Positions 8,733 to 17,649 of a stretch of DNA of 64,000 bases are shown here, in pieces. This stretch comes from a bacterium. Its GTDB lineage: Bacteria; Cyanobacteriota; Vampirovibrionia; Gastranaerophilales; Gastranaerophilaceae. Both the position numbers and the translations under genes were made by a program. The stretch is from NCBI GenBank assembly GCA_017403285.1, contig JAFQOI010000057.1:1-64000 (forward strand), read 5' to 3'. A model generated the notes under the pieces. It made no database searches, had not been told where the DNA came from, and saw only the letters and a list, made by a program, of their open reading frames with translations. How positions within the stretch are numbered: the stretch's first letter is position 1; the number at the start of each line of letters is the position of its first letter.

Positions 8733-9137
8733 TTAATATCTTCTTACAAAATTTTCTTTGTCAGAGAAATATTTAATATCATTTACTTTTACTAAATGCC
8801 AACCTTCTGAAGTTTTAATTGGTTCAGATATTACGTGTTTTTTGCTAGAAAAAGCAATATCTGAAATTTCTTTTAAAATATCATCTCTTCCATTATATCC
8901 AATATCTCCACGTTGTTCAGCGGATGGACATTTTGAAAATTGTTTAGCGGCATCACCAAATAAATATTTTTTATCCAAAATTTCTTGTTTTAATTCTTTT
9001 GCTCTATCTTCTGTTTCAACAAGAATATGGGTTATTTTTACTTCTTTTTTATCACTATCAGAGTTAAAATAAGTAAATGGGAAGTAAAAACAATATATTG
9101 CCGCAAGTATGCAAAAAAGCTCTAATAATTTTCTCAT
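8733..9137 (-). CDS. Membrane-anchored parvulin-type peptidyl-prolyl isomerase
   Basis: A 134-residue protein: an N-terminal hydrophobic anchor at about 5-22, then a rotamase domain with the ITHILVE start, FGDAAKQFSKCPSA, a GDIGY segment and the SEGWHLVKV end. These are the conserved parts of the PpiC/parvulin fold. It probably helps fold exported proteins on the outer face of the inner membrane. I start at the ATG at 9137, because GAGG lies five bases upstream; the GTG at 9143 would overlap that site. It follows the ROK kinase gene by 30 bases and may be the last gene of the long reverse-strand operon. Confidence 0.85.
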   Translation of the reverse strand: MRKLLELFCILAAIYCFYFPFTYFNSDSDKKEVKITHILVETEDRAKELKQEILDKKYLFGDAAKQFSKCPSAEQRGDIGYNGRDDILKEISDIAFSSKKHVISEPIKTSEGWHLVKVNDIKYFSDKENFVRRY

Positions 9138-9167
9138 AATCACCTCGTCTATGTATTAATTATACTT

Positions 9168-10082
9168 TCAATATTTTTCTGAAGCAAGAAGCGCAGCGCC
9201 AATCATTCCTGAATAATTTCCTGCCTTTGCAAGTTTTATTTTGACAGGTGAAACTACAATTTCTGAATTGATTTTATTTTCCATTTCCTCTGTATTTATA
9301 AATTCGCCCATACCACCTGAGATTATAATGCTTTCAGGGTCAAATATGTTTGTTATATTTATTAACCCTACGACAAGGTCATTTTTCCAAGTCTCAAATA
9401 CCGCTTTAGAATATTCATCATTATTTTTTAATCCATTAATGATGTCATAGGTTGTTATATTTTTAGGTGTTTTGTCTTTATAAATACTTTCTTTAAAATA
9501 TTTACTTGTTAAAGCAAGTTCTTCTGCTGTCTTTTTAAGTCCTGTGCCAGAGGAGTAGCTTTCAAAACAATCTTTTCTGTTGCAAGTGCAGACTCTACCT
9601 CTGCCTTGAATTTTCATACTTCCTACCTCGCCGGCTCTTCCAGATTTCCCCCTTAATAATTTCCCATCAACAATAAAGCCACCGCCAACGCCAGTGCCTA
9701 GAGTAATAGTAATTGTATTATTTTCTCCTATTGCTGCACCTACTTTAAATTCTGCCCAAGCAGCGGCATTTGCGTCATTTTCAACAAAAACCGGTTTTTT
9801 ACTAAGAGTTGAAAAATCGATTGAATTATATCCGGTTGGTAAGTTTGGAGTAGATGAATCTACTCGAGTATTTTCTATATTGACCGCACCTGCTGTTGCG
9901 AACGCTGTTATATCTATATCATTTTCATGTTTAGTGATTATATTTTTAAATAAACTTATCAATTCTTCAATGTTTTTTGGAGTAGATGTTTTTTCTGGTG
10001 TCGTTAAAAAGTTGCCATTTTCATTTATCATAGCGTATACAATTTTTGTTCCGCCAACATCAATACCTAATATCTTTTTCAT
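9168..10082 (-). CDS. nanK: ROK family sugar kinase, probably N-acetylmannosamine kinase
   Basis: A 304-residue ROK kinase: phosphate loop GIDVGGTK at the N-terminus, ENDANAAAWAE with the catalytic Asp, the GTGVGGG loop, and the zinc site C-x-C-x4-C in CTCNRKDCFES. The gene starts two bases after the nanE stop, and nanE-nanK is the known order for sialic-acid catabolism, in which NanK makes N-acetylmannosamine-6-phosphate for NanE. ROK enzymes are hard to tell apart, so glucokinase is an alternative. I reject a longer upstream start because it would overlap nanE by about 60 bases and lacks the domain start. Confidence 0.8.
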   Translation of the reverse strand: MKKILGIDVGGTKIVYAMINENGNFLTTPEKTSTPKNIEELISLFKNIITKHENDIDITAFATAGAVNIENTRVDSSTPNLPTGYNSIDFSTLSKKPVFVENDANAAAWAEFKVGAAIGENNTITITLGTGVGGGFIVDGKLLRGKSGRAGEVGSMKIQGRGRVCTCNRKDCFESYSSGTGLKKTAEELALTSKYFKESIYKDKTPKNITTYDIINGLKNNDEYSKAVFETWKNDLVVGLINITNIFDPESIIISGGMGEFINTEEMENKINSEIVVSPVKIKLAKAGNYSGMIGAALLASEKY

Positions 10083-10083
10083 T

Positions 10084-10764
10084 TTAATTTCTTTCAATAA
10101 ATCTTTTTGTAATAAGTTGTGGTCTAGTAATAGCAGAGCCAATTACAACAGAATGTGCTCCAAGTGTAAATGCTTTATCAACGTCATTTGGGTTCCAAAC
10201 TCTACCTTCTAGTATGATTGGACAATCAAGTTCTTCAACTAGTTTTTCTAATAATTCAAAATCAGGAGTAGTAGAAGGACTTTTGGTGTAAGAAGTATAT
10301 CCAGAAAGGGTAGTTGATATCATGTCGAAACCAAGTTCTCTTGCTTTTATACCCTCTTCGAATGTCGAAATATCAGCCATAGCAAATTTATTATTTTGTT
10401 TGATATATTTTACTATTTCTTCGAGAGATTGATTTGGGCGTGGTCTTTGAGTTGCATCCGTTGCGATTATATCAGCACCGGCTTCAATAAGTTCACAAAC
10501 TTCTTTTAAAGATGGTGTTATATATACGATATCAAGCCAATTTTCTGGCAATTTATCAGGTTTAGTAAGCCCAATAATAGGAAAATCAAAGAGCTTCTTT
10601 GCATTTTTAACATCTCTAGCACCAGCCAATCTTAATGCTTTTGCACCACCATTTACTACTGATTGCATCATTGCAATAAGACATTCTTCCCTGTATAAAG
10701 GCTCGTTTGGCATTGCCTGAACAGAAACAATCACTTGATTTTTTAGTTGTTCAATTATATTCAT
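10084..10764 (-). CDS. nanE: N-acetylmannosamine-6-phosphate 2-epimerase
   Basis: A 226-residue TIM-barrel protein. The N-terminal VSVQAMPNEPL, the GGAKALRLAGARD segment, GLTKPDK, DATQRPRP and the C-terminal phosphate site VVIGSAITRP match the NanE family well. It converts ManNAc-6-P to GlcNAc-6-P in sialic-acid breakdown. It overlaps the end of the purine nucleoside phosphorylase gene by four bases and is followed at once by a ROK kinase, the usual partner. No sialate lyase (nanA) or transporter is in the window, so the pathway must be completed elsewhere, or the host supplies ManNAc. Confidence 0.92.
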   Translation of the reverse strand: MNIIEQLKNQVIVSVQAMPNEPLYREECLIAMMQSVVNGGAKALRLAGARDVKNAKKLFDFPIIGLTKPDKLPENWLDIVYITPSLKEVCELIEAGADIIATDATQRPRPNQSLEEIVKYIKQNNKFAMADISTFEEGIKARELGFDMISTTLSGYTSYTKSPSTTPDFELLEKLVEELDCPIILEGRVWNPNDVDKAFTLGAHSVVIGSAITRPQLITKRFIERN

Positions 10765-11561
10765 ATTTTTTTAATGAGTTCTGCTAATAATTTTTTAAAG
10801 TTTTCTTTTACTCTATTTGCTGTGTCAATTACTTCTTGATGATTTAGTGGGCTATCAGAAATACCAGCGGCATAGTTTGTTATACAACTTATTCCCAATA
10901 CTTTCATTCCAGACCATCTGGCGACGATTGCTTCTGGTACAGTGGACATACCAACAGCATCTGCGCCAAGCATTCTAAACATTTTTATTTCTGATGGTGA
11001 TTCGTAACTTGGACCAGTTGTTGAAAGGTATACACCTTTTTGATATTCAACATTTAGTTCTTCGGCAGTTTCTTCTGCTATTTCAATTAAATCTTTTGAA
11101 TAAACTTCACTCATATCTGGAAATCTTGTTCCAAGAGAATCATCATTCATTCCGATTAATGGATTTGTTCCCATAAAGTTAATATGGTCTGTTATAAACA
11201 TCAATTCTCCAGGGATGAAACTACCATCAACAGCACCTGCAGCATTAGTTACAATAAGAGTTTCTACCCCTAATTTACGCATAACCTTAACTGGGAATGT
11301 AACCGTTTTCATTGAATGTCCTTCATAAAAATGGTATCTTCCTTGCATCATAACAAGTCGTTTGCCATTAACTTCAGCGAAAACTAATTGTCCTTTGTGT
11401 CCTTTAACATTAGAGTTTTCAAATCCAGGAATGTCATTGTAAGGAATTATAATGGATTCAAAATCATCAGCGAAATCGCCGAGACCGCTTCCCAAAATAA
11501 CGCCTATTTGGGGTTTGAATTCTTTTATCTTTTCTTGAATATAATTTACCGTTTGTTCCAT
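10761..11561 (-). CDS. punA: Purine nucleoside phosphorylase (trimeric type)
   Basis: A 266-residue phosphorylase with GVILGSGLG near residue 20, GHKGQLV, the YHFYEGHS phosphate/ribose loop, LIVTNAAGAV and VGMSTVPEA, all typical of the trimeric inosine/guanosine-specific PNP family. It cleaves purine nucleosides to base and ribose-1-phosphate in salvage. It lies two bases after uppP and overlaps nanE by four bases in a dense operon. MTA phosphorylase is the nearest alternative, but the NAAG segment and the length favour PNP. Confidence 0.92.
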   Translation of the reverse strand: MEQTVNYIQEKIKEFKPQIGVILGSGLGDFADDFESIIIPYNDIPGFENSNVKGHKGQLVFAEVNGKRLVMMQGRYHFYEGHSMKTVTFPVKVMRKLGVETLIVTNAAGAVDGSFIPGELMFITDHINFMGTNPLIGMNDDSLGTRFPDMSEVYSKDLIEIAEETAEELNVEYQKGVYLSTTGPSYESPSEIKMFRMLGADAVGMSTVPEAIVARWSGMKVLGISCITNYAAGISDSPLNHQEVIDTANRVKENFKKLLAELIKKI

Positions 11562-11563
11562 AT

Positions 11564-12418
11564 TTAAAATTTGCCCGCAAACATATCAAAAAACACGAAA
11601 GTACCTATACCTATTATTATGCAGTAATAACCAAAAAATGCAAGTGAATACTTACCAACAAATTTTAAAAAGTATTTTATACAAATGTATCCAACAATTG
11701 CAGAGACAATGGTTCCCCATATAATTGATGACCAGTTAAATTGTGTAAATTCCGTCATATCTATTTTTATAAATGGATATAGCATTGATGCACCAAGAAT
11801 AATAGGAATGCTCAATAAAAAGGAATATTCTGCCGCTGCTGTTCTAGTTCTTTTGCTTAAAAGTCCTGTTGCAATTGTAAGTCCGGAACGAGAAAAGCCA
11901 GGAAGTGCTGCAAGCCCTTGTGCTATTGCCATTAGTATAGATGTTTTTAAATTAATATCAGTACATTTTTCAGTAAGTTTTTTTGAATACGCTTCACTAA
12001 AGAAGAGTATTCCTCCTGTTATGATGAGTAAAATCCCAACAATTGCTGGTGAAAATACTAAATTTTCTGCAACAGAATGTAACGGGAATGCTATAAATAC
12101 TGTTGTAATTGTACCAAATAATATATATAGCGCTAGTTTTGCATATTTTGAAGAAAAATCCTTTGTTTTTAATGCAATAAAAAATGCCTTTAATATTTTT
12201 AAAATATCTTTTCTGAAATAAATTAAAACTGCAATCAATGTCCCTAAATGAAGCATTATATCTAGGAAAATTTCTTGAGACGATTCTTGTGCTAGTTCAA
12301 TACCCGTTAAAACCTTATATATGTTTGAAACAATTACAAGATGTGCAGAACTAGAAATAGGTAAAAATTCGCTCAATCCTTGAACTATCCCCATTATAAT
12401 TGCCTGTAGAATGGACAT
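11564..12418 (-). CDS. uppP: Undecaprenyl-diphosphatase (BacA/UppP)
   Basis: A 284-residue polytopic membrane protein with about eight helices. Motif 1 is GLSEFLPISSSAH at residues 14-26 and motif 2 is PGFSRSG near residue 174; both are signatures of the UppP family. It recycles undecaprenyl diphosphate to the monophosphate carrier for peptidoglycan and surface-glycan synthesis and gives bacitracin tolerance. It sits two bases from each neighbour in the operon. Confidence 0.95.
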   Translation of the reverse strand: MSILQAIIMGIVQGLSEFLPISSSAHLVIVSNIYKVLTGIELAQESSQEIFLDIMLHLGTLIAVLIYFRKDILKILKAFFIALKTKDFSSKYAKLALYILFGTITTVFIAFPLHSVAENLVFSPAIVGILLIITGGILFFSEAYSKKLTEKCTDINLKTSILMAIAQGLAALPGFSRSGLTIATGLLSKRTRTAAAEYSFLLSIPIILGASMLYPFIKIDMTEFTQFNWSSIIWGTIVSAIVGYICIKYFLKFVGKYSLAFFGYYCIIIGIGTFVFFDMFAGKF

Positions 12419-12420
12419 TT

Positions 12421-12780
12421 TTACTCCTCAAAATAACTTGCGCAAGCCTTTTCTGTTTCCCATACGGACACTTTGTAAGTTTGAGGGATTTTCTCTTTCA
12501 TTTTTTTGTAAATGTATTTTGAAAGAGTTTCGCTACTTGGGCTTATTCCATTGAAATCATCAAGAGTGTTGATATCCTTGTGATCAAGTAAATCCAATAT
12601 AGAATTAAGTTCTCTTTTGAGCACTTTGAAGTCAACTAGTAAATTTGCTTCATTAAGTTCAGTGCCTCTTATGTATAATTCAACTTTCCAGTTGTGTCCA
12701 TGTTGATTTTCGCACTCGCCATCATAATTTAGCAGATGATGAGCAGCAGAAAATGAACTTTCTATTTTTAATTCGTGCAT
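12421..12780 (-). CDS. queD: 6-carboxy-tetrahydropterin synthase (QueD/PTPS family)
   Basis: A 119-residue T-fold enzyme. The zinc histidines are in SAAHHL (H14/H15) and HGH (H27, H29), and the catalytic Cys is C23 in the CENQHGH motif typical of QueD. The acidic anchor is in the C-terminal VWETEKACA segment. It would make CPH4 from dihydroneopterin triphosphate on the queuosine path. No other queuosine genes are nearby; it sits inside the malQ-uppP operon with gaps of one or two bases. 6-pyruvoyl-tetrahydropterin synthase is an alternative within the family. Confidence 0.88.
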   Translation of the reverse strand: MHELKIESSFSAAHHLLNYDGECENQHGHNWKVELYIRGTELNEANLLVDFKVLKRELNSILDLLDHKDINTLDDFNGISPSSETLSKYIYKKMKEKIPQTYKVSVWETEKACASYFEE

Positions 12781-12781
12781 A

Positions 12782-14698
12782 CTACATTATACTTTCAAGT
12801 TTTCTGATAATTTCTTGGTTTTCAGAAGCAAATTGATTTCCTCTTGCTTCGATTGCAAGTTTTAATATTAAAGGTAGATTTAGTGCTTTACCTTCTTTTA
12901 GATTGTTGTTGTAAACTTCTTCATAGTTATTAGGTATTCTTAACGACCAGTTTTGATCACCAGAAGTTCCTGGACGATTGTATACGTCATATAGCCCTAG
13001 CAAGTCAGTAAAGAATATTTGAATATTTTCTGCTTTGCAAGCAAATAACTCTACAAATTTAGTTTGAGTTAAGAATGGAGCATCTTTTGATATTCTTACA
13101 GCAACTTGTTCTTTTTCTTCAGCACTTGCATCTGGATATAAGTCTTCAGCAAGGTTTTTGCCGTTTAAATAACCTGCTTCAGTATTAACAGTAGCATTAG
13201 CCCACATCGCAATTGGTTCATTGTCGTGAGTTCCAACCATTGCCCAGCTTCTTTCGTTGATGTTTTTGCATCTATATGGGTGCATTGGTTTTTCTGGTAC
13301 TACGAATTGGATTAATTTCATACCTTGTAAGTCATATTCTTTCATAACGCTTACAACAGGCATTGTTAATGTTCCTAAGTCCTCACATACGATAGAGTCT
13401 TTGTCAAGGCCAACTTCTTGAGCGGCTCCGATAACGATTTTTTCAACTAATCTGCCATACAATCTAATTTGTTCGTCAGTTAATTTTAAAATCCTTTCTT
13501 CTTTATCTGCTTCAACTTCGTGGTTTAAATCGTCTAAAGTTGCTACAGCATATTTAGATAAAACAGGATGCTCTGGAGAAGAATATAATCTTCCTGCACC
13601 TTCTTCAACTTTTGGTTTTCTTCCAGAAACGTAAACCCAAGGGTCAATCAATCCAACCATATGGTCAATTCTTACCCCGCCAGGGTTTTCTGTAAACATT
13701 TTCTTATAAAGTTCTTTCATCAAGATACCACCTTCACCCAAAGAACCATCTTGATTGAATAATTTTTCGGGATCCATTACAGGGAAGCCCCACATTTGAC
13801 CATCTTCAGAGAAATAGTCGGGAGGACAACCAAGACACCAACCTGGCAAAAAGTATGATTGATAAGCCCAGTTGTCGCGGTCGGAGAATGCAACTTGACG
13901 ATCTGCAATCATCTTTAACCCTTTTGATTGAGCATATTCTCTTGATTCTGTATTTTGGACTGATATTACGAATTGGCAGAATGAATAGAAATCAATTGCT
14001 TCAGCATATTTTTCTTGTAATTCTTTTATTCTTGCCCCAAATTGTGCTTTTTCTTCATTGTTTTGTGGGTTGTATAAACGTTTATCAATTTCATTATTCC
14101 ACATTGGCCAATAGTCATTGTTATGTTCTATTGATAAAGCTTCGTATAATGAGTCTTTTTCTAACCAGAATTTATTGGCTTCTTTGTATTTTTCGAATTG
14201 TGCTTTTAATTCTTCGTAATTAGCATTTTTAAAATTATTAAATGCTTCCTTTAATGCTTCTTCTTGAACATTAAAAATATAAGAATAAGCTGTTCTATTT
14301 GTATCTTTTTTTGGATTATTTTGTGTAATTCTATTGTAAGTTTCTAAAGAAAGGATATTAAACCATTTTTCAGTTGTTAATTGTTCCAAATCAATAAACA
14401 AAGGATTGTTTGAAAAAATAGTACCAGTATATGGGGATGCGTCAATAGATTTTGTTTTACCTGCTGGTCCAAGTTGAACATCAGTGAATATACCAGATAA
14501 AAAGTCCATCAATTTTTTTGCTGCATTTGAGTTTATGCTGCCAAATCCTGTATTTTTACCTTCTTCGGCAGGAAAACTATTTGCGTGTGCAATAAATGCC
14601 AAATGTTTCTTTCCTAATGTTTTTAGTGCTTCTGAAATTATATTTTTTGATTCTACATTTGAAAATGGGCTTTGTTTTTGTTCATTACAATAAGTCAT
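12782..14698 (-). CDS. malQ: 4-alpha-glucanotransferase (GH77, MalQ)
   Basis: A 638-residue GH77 enzyme, longer than the usual 500 or so residues of bacterial MalQ. The nucleophile is D345 in the GVRIDHMVGL motif, the acid is in the VCEDLGT segment, and GTHDNEP holds the third carboxylate. It transfers maltodextrin units in glycogen or maltose metabolism. The N-terminal HANSFP and GFGS segments match the family start. It is the first gene of the reverse-strand run malQ-queD-uppP-punA-nanE-nanK. The extra length seems spread over internal loops (about 100-250), not added as a separate domain. Confidence 0.9.
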   Translation of the reverse strand: MTYCNEQKQSPFSNVESKNIISEALKTLGKKHLAFIAHANSFPAEEGKNTGFGSINSNAAKKLMDFLSGIFTDVQLGPAGKTKSIDASPYTGTIFSNNPLFIDLEQLTTEKWFNILSLETYNRITQNNPKKDTNRTAYSYIFNVQEEALKEAFNNFKNANYEELKAQFEKYKEANKFWLEKDSLYEALSIEHNNDYWPMWNNEIDKRLYNPQNNEEKAQFGARIKELQEKYAEAIDFYSFCQFVISVQNTESREYAQSKGLKMIADRQVAFSDRDNWAYQSYFLPGWCLGCPPDYFSEDGQMWGFPVMDPEKLFNQDGSLGEGGILMKELYKKMFTENPGGVRIDHMVGLIDPWVYVSGRKPKVEEGAGRLYSSPEHPVLSKYAVATLDDLNHEVEADKEERILKLTDEQIRLYGRLVEKIVIGAAQEVGLDKDSIVCEDLGTLTMPVVSVMKEYDLQGMKLIQFVVPEKPMHPYRCKNINERSWAMVGTHDNEPIAMWANATVNTEAGYLNGKNLAEDLYPDASAEEKEQVAVRISKDAPFLTQTKFVELFACKAENIQIFFTDLLGLYDVYNRPGTSGDQNWSLRIPNNYEEVYNNNLKEGKALNLPLILKLAIEARGNQFASENQEIIRKLESIM

Positions 14699-14769
14699 AA
14701 TCTATCAATATCCTTACCTTAGTTTTATACGCTCTTTATTTTATATTCTTTAAAAATAATTTACAAGTT

Positions 14770-16293
14770 CTATTTCATATTATCCATAATGTTAAAGCCA
14801 TTAAAAATCGCTTTAATGTTTGCCATAAAGGTATTTTCATCACAACCTCTAGATACAATTGTTTGTCCAGATGGTACTTTAAAGTACATAATTGTCATAC
14901 CAATGGCATCTGAACCCATATTTAAAGCTTTTTGTTCGTAATTTAAAAATTCAATATTAAACCCTGAACTTTGAAGTGCTTTTATACAAGAGTCAATTGG
15001 TCCATTACCATGGGCTTCTACATTAAACTCTTTATCTTTATACATAAAATTAATTTTTATGCCGTCATTAGCCAATTTTTCCATATTAATGAACTTGAAA
15101 CCACCTTTAACGGTAAGAACATTGTTGTAGTATATGTCAATTATGTTTCTGGTTGAAAGTTCGCCGATTTTTTCAGCTGCTTCTTTAGCAAATGGTGCAA
15201 TTCTTTGTGCTTCTGCAAGAGTAATAGGATAGCCTGCACCTGTGATAATTTCGTATATTGCGGTTTTTCCTGATTGAGAAGTAAATCCAAGTTTTTCATC
15301 ATCTTTTCTTCCAATAAGTGCCGGATGAATAGGTCTATAAGCACCTTTTTCCATATCTTTAGTTTTTACGGCACCATCTTGGTGGATACCACTTCTGTGA
15401 GCTAATGCGTCAGGTCCAATTAATGCTGCTTTTTCATATATTTTTACACCTGACATATCTGCAATAGTAAGTGCTGTCTCATATATTTTGTTAAGGTTTA
15501 ATGGAACATTGACTCCAGAATTGTGAAGAGCAATGGCAACTTCGTATAGATTTGTGTTCCCTGCACGTTCGCCTAAGCCGTTTAATGCGCATTCTAATTG
15601 AATGGCACCAGCGAAATAACTTTCGACAGTTGCTGCAGTTGCCATACCTAAATCGTTATGGTTATGAACAGCAATTGTAATGTCTTTTGGCAATGCCAAG
15701 TATACTTTTTCTACAAGTTCAACAAATTTTTTAGGGCGTGTTCTTTCTACTGTATTTGGCAAGTTTATGATTGTAGCCCCTGCTTTAACAACTTCTTTAA
15801 GTGAATCAATAACGAAATCAATATTTTCGTGGCAGTCACCAAAGTGCTCTATAGAAAATTGAACTTCACCGCGTTTACCTATTGTTTTTTTTGCAAACTC
15901 AACTGCTTCTATAGCAATTTTGCGAACTTGTTCAGGCGTTTTGTTTAATACATATTGCATATTAAATGGACTCATTGCAATAAATGTGTGTATTCTTGGT
16001 TTGTTAGCCGGTTCAATTGCTTGCGCAACTTTTATTATGTCGCTTTCAACTGCTCTTGCTAAACCTGAAATAACAATATTGTCTGGTGCTATTTTAGCAA
16101 GTCGATTGCAAGCTTCAAAATCCATATCAGATGCAGCAGAAAAACCAACTTCAACACCTTGAACTCCGAGTTCAACAAGTAAGTTAAAAATGATTTCTTT
16201 TTCACTTGTATTCCAAGGTTTTTTTAATGACTGATTTCCATCACGAAGTGTAATATCATAAAAAAATGGCTGTCTACTTGATGTTGTGCTCAT
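14770..16293 (-). CDS. leuA: 2-isopropylmalate synthase
   Basis: A 507-residue protein of the DRE-TIM/HMGL-like family. The LRDGNQS motif with R17 and D18 starts the barrel, HNHNDLGMA carries the metal histidines, and NGLGERAGN follows. The C-terminal part (from about residue 390) is the LeuA dimerisation/regulatory domain with the GNGPIDSC loop, typical of leucine-feedback control. It condenses acetyl-CoA with 2-oxoisovalerate in leucine synthesis. leuB, leuC and leuD are not nearby. AAGGAG lies before the ATG. Citramalate or homocitrate synthases share the fold, but the full C-terminal domain favours LeuA. Confidence 0.85.
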   Translation of the reverse strand: MSTTSSRQPFFYDITLRDGNQSLKKPWNTSEKEIIFNLLVELGVQGVEVGFSAASDMDFEACNRLAKIAPDNIVISGLARAVESDIIKVAQAIEPANKPRIHTFIAMSPFNMQYVLNKTPEQVRKIAIEAVEFAKKTIGKRGEVQFSIEHFGDCHENIDFVIDSLKEVVKAGATIINLPNTVERTRPKKFVELVEKVYLALPKDITIAVHNHNDLGMATAATVESYFAGAIQLECALNGLGERAGNTNLYEVAIALHNSGVNVPLNLNKIYETALTIADMSGVKIYEKAALIGPDALAHRSGIHQDGAVKTKDMEKGAYRPIHPALIGRKDDEKLGFTSQSGKTAIYEIITGAGYPITLAEAQRIAPFAKEAAEKIGELSTRNIIDIYYNNVLTVKGGFKFINMEKLANDGIKINFMYKDKEFNVEAHGNGPIDSCIKALQSSGFNIEFLNYEQKALNMGSDAIGMTIMYFKVPSGQTIVSRGCDENTFMANIKAIFNGFNIMDNMK

Positions 16294-16302
16294 TTTAACT
16301 CC

Positions 16303-16331
16303 TTGCTCTACTTTTTTTATTATTGTAAAAT
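16303..16331 (+). promoter_or_regulatory. Putative purB promoter
   Basis: TTGCTC at 16303-16308 and TAAAAT at 16326-16331 with a 17-base spacer, 25 bases before the purB ATG. It overlaps the leuA ribosome site on the opposite strand, as the divergent gap is only 62 bases. Confidence 0.5.
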
Positions 16332-16355
16332 AAACTTTGTAAAAAAGGAAGTTAT

Positions 16356-17648
16356 ATGATTGAAAGATATTCTAGGGAAGAGATGAAAAAAATTTGGGAA
16401 CTTGATTCAAAGTTTCAATATTATCTTGATGTTGAGCTTGCAGTTTGCAAGGCATACAATAAAAAAGGTCAAATCCCAAATGAGGCTATTAATGATATTC
16501 TTTCAAAGGCCAAATTTTCAGTTGATAGAATTGATGAAATAGAACAAGAAGTTCGTCATGATTTAATTGCTTTTTTAACCAATGTTAATGAAAATGTTGG
16601 TGATAACTCTCGTTACATACACATGGGGATGACAAGTTCTGATGTTATAGATACTGCTTTGGCTCTTCAAATGAAAGATGCTGGAAAGATAATAATTAAT
16701 GATATTAACAATATCATCGCTACAATTCGTGAGAAAGCAAAAAAACATAAAGATACAATCTGTATTGGACGCTCACATGGTATACACGCCGAACCAATGA
16801 CTTTTGGTGTAAAACTTTGTGGATGGTTGGATTTGTTTGAGCGTAATAGGCGTAATTTTGAAAAAGTACTTGAAGAAGTGAGTGTTGGACAAATTTCAGG
16901 ACCTGTTGGCACCTATAGCAATATTGACCCTGAAATTGAAAAATTGGCTTGTGAGTGCTTAAAGCTGCGACCAGCTAAATTTTCAACTCAAGTTATTGCT
17001 CGTGATGTTCACGCTCAATATATTCAAGCTCTTGCTTTAATTGCAAGCGTTGTTGAGCAAATTGCTGTAGAACTTCGTCATCTTCAAAGAACAGAAGTTC
17101 TTGAGGTAGAAGAGGGTTTTTCATCTTCTCAAAAAGGTTCTTCTGCTATGCCTCATAAGAAAAATCCAATTTCAGGTGAAAATCTTTCTGGACTTGCAAG
17201 GGTTGTTCGTGCAAATTCTCTTGCTGCAATGGAAAATATTCCACTTTGGCATGAAAGAGATATATCTCATAGTAGTGTAGAAAGAATTATTTTCCCTGAT
17301 TCTACAATTCTTGTTGACTATATGCTCGTAAGGCTAGATAACGTAATAAAAAATCTAGTTGTACACAAAGAAAATATGCTAAAAAATACCGATTTGTTTG
17401 GCGGTATAGTCTTTTCTCAAAGAGTTTTATTAAAGCTTTGTTCAAAGGGTTTGTTGAGAGAAGAATCGTATAAATTGACGCAAAAAAATGCTCTTGAGGC
17501 ATTTAATAACAATGGAAACTTTAGAGATAATTTGTTAAATGATAAAGAAGTTTTGAAATATCTCTCAATAGAAGAAATTGACGATTGTTTCAATGTTGAA
17601 GATTATCTTAAAAATATAGACGCCATTTATAGAAGATTTGATGTTTGA
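16356..17648 (+). CDS. purB: Adenylosuccinate lyase
   Basis: A 430-residue fumarase/aspartase-superfamily enzyme. The signature loop SSQKGSSAMPHKKNP is at about residues 254-268, TSSDVIDTAL is near 90-100, and GRSHGIHAEP holds the catalytic His. PurB acts twice in purine synthesis, releasing fumarate from SAICAR and from adenylosuccinate. AAGGAAG precedes the ATG. It stands alone, divergent from leuA and convergent with the SGNH-like gene one base away. Confidence 0.95.
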   Translation: MIERYSREEMKKIWELDSKFQYYLDVELAVCKAYNKKGQIPNEAINDILSKAKFSVDRIDEIEQEVRHDLIAFLTNVNENVGDNSRYIHMGMTSSDVIDTALALQMKDAGKIIINDINNIIATIREKAKKHKDTICIGRSHGIHAEPMTFGVKLCGWLDLFERNRRNFEKVLEEVSVGQISGPVGTYSNIDPEIEKLACECLKLRPAKFSTQVIARDVHAQYIQALALIASVVEQIAVELRHLQRTEVLEVEEGFSSSQKGSSAMPHKKNPISGENLSGLARVVRANSLAAMENIPLWHERDISHSSVERIIFPDSTILVDYMLVRLDNVIKNLVVHKENMLKNTDLFGGIVFSQRVLLKLCSKGLLREESYKLTQKNALEAFNNNGNFRDNLLNDKEVLKYLSIEEIDDCFNVEDYLKNIDAIYRRFDV

Positions 17649-17649
17649 T

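Noticed and set aside
10083-10142. 20-codon extension of the ROK kinase
   Set aside because: It overlaps the end of nanE and precedes the GIDVGGTK motif that begins the family fold.
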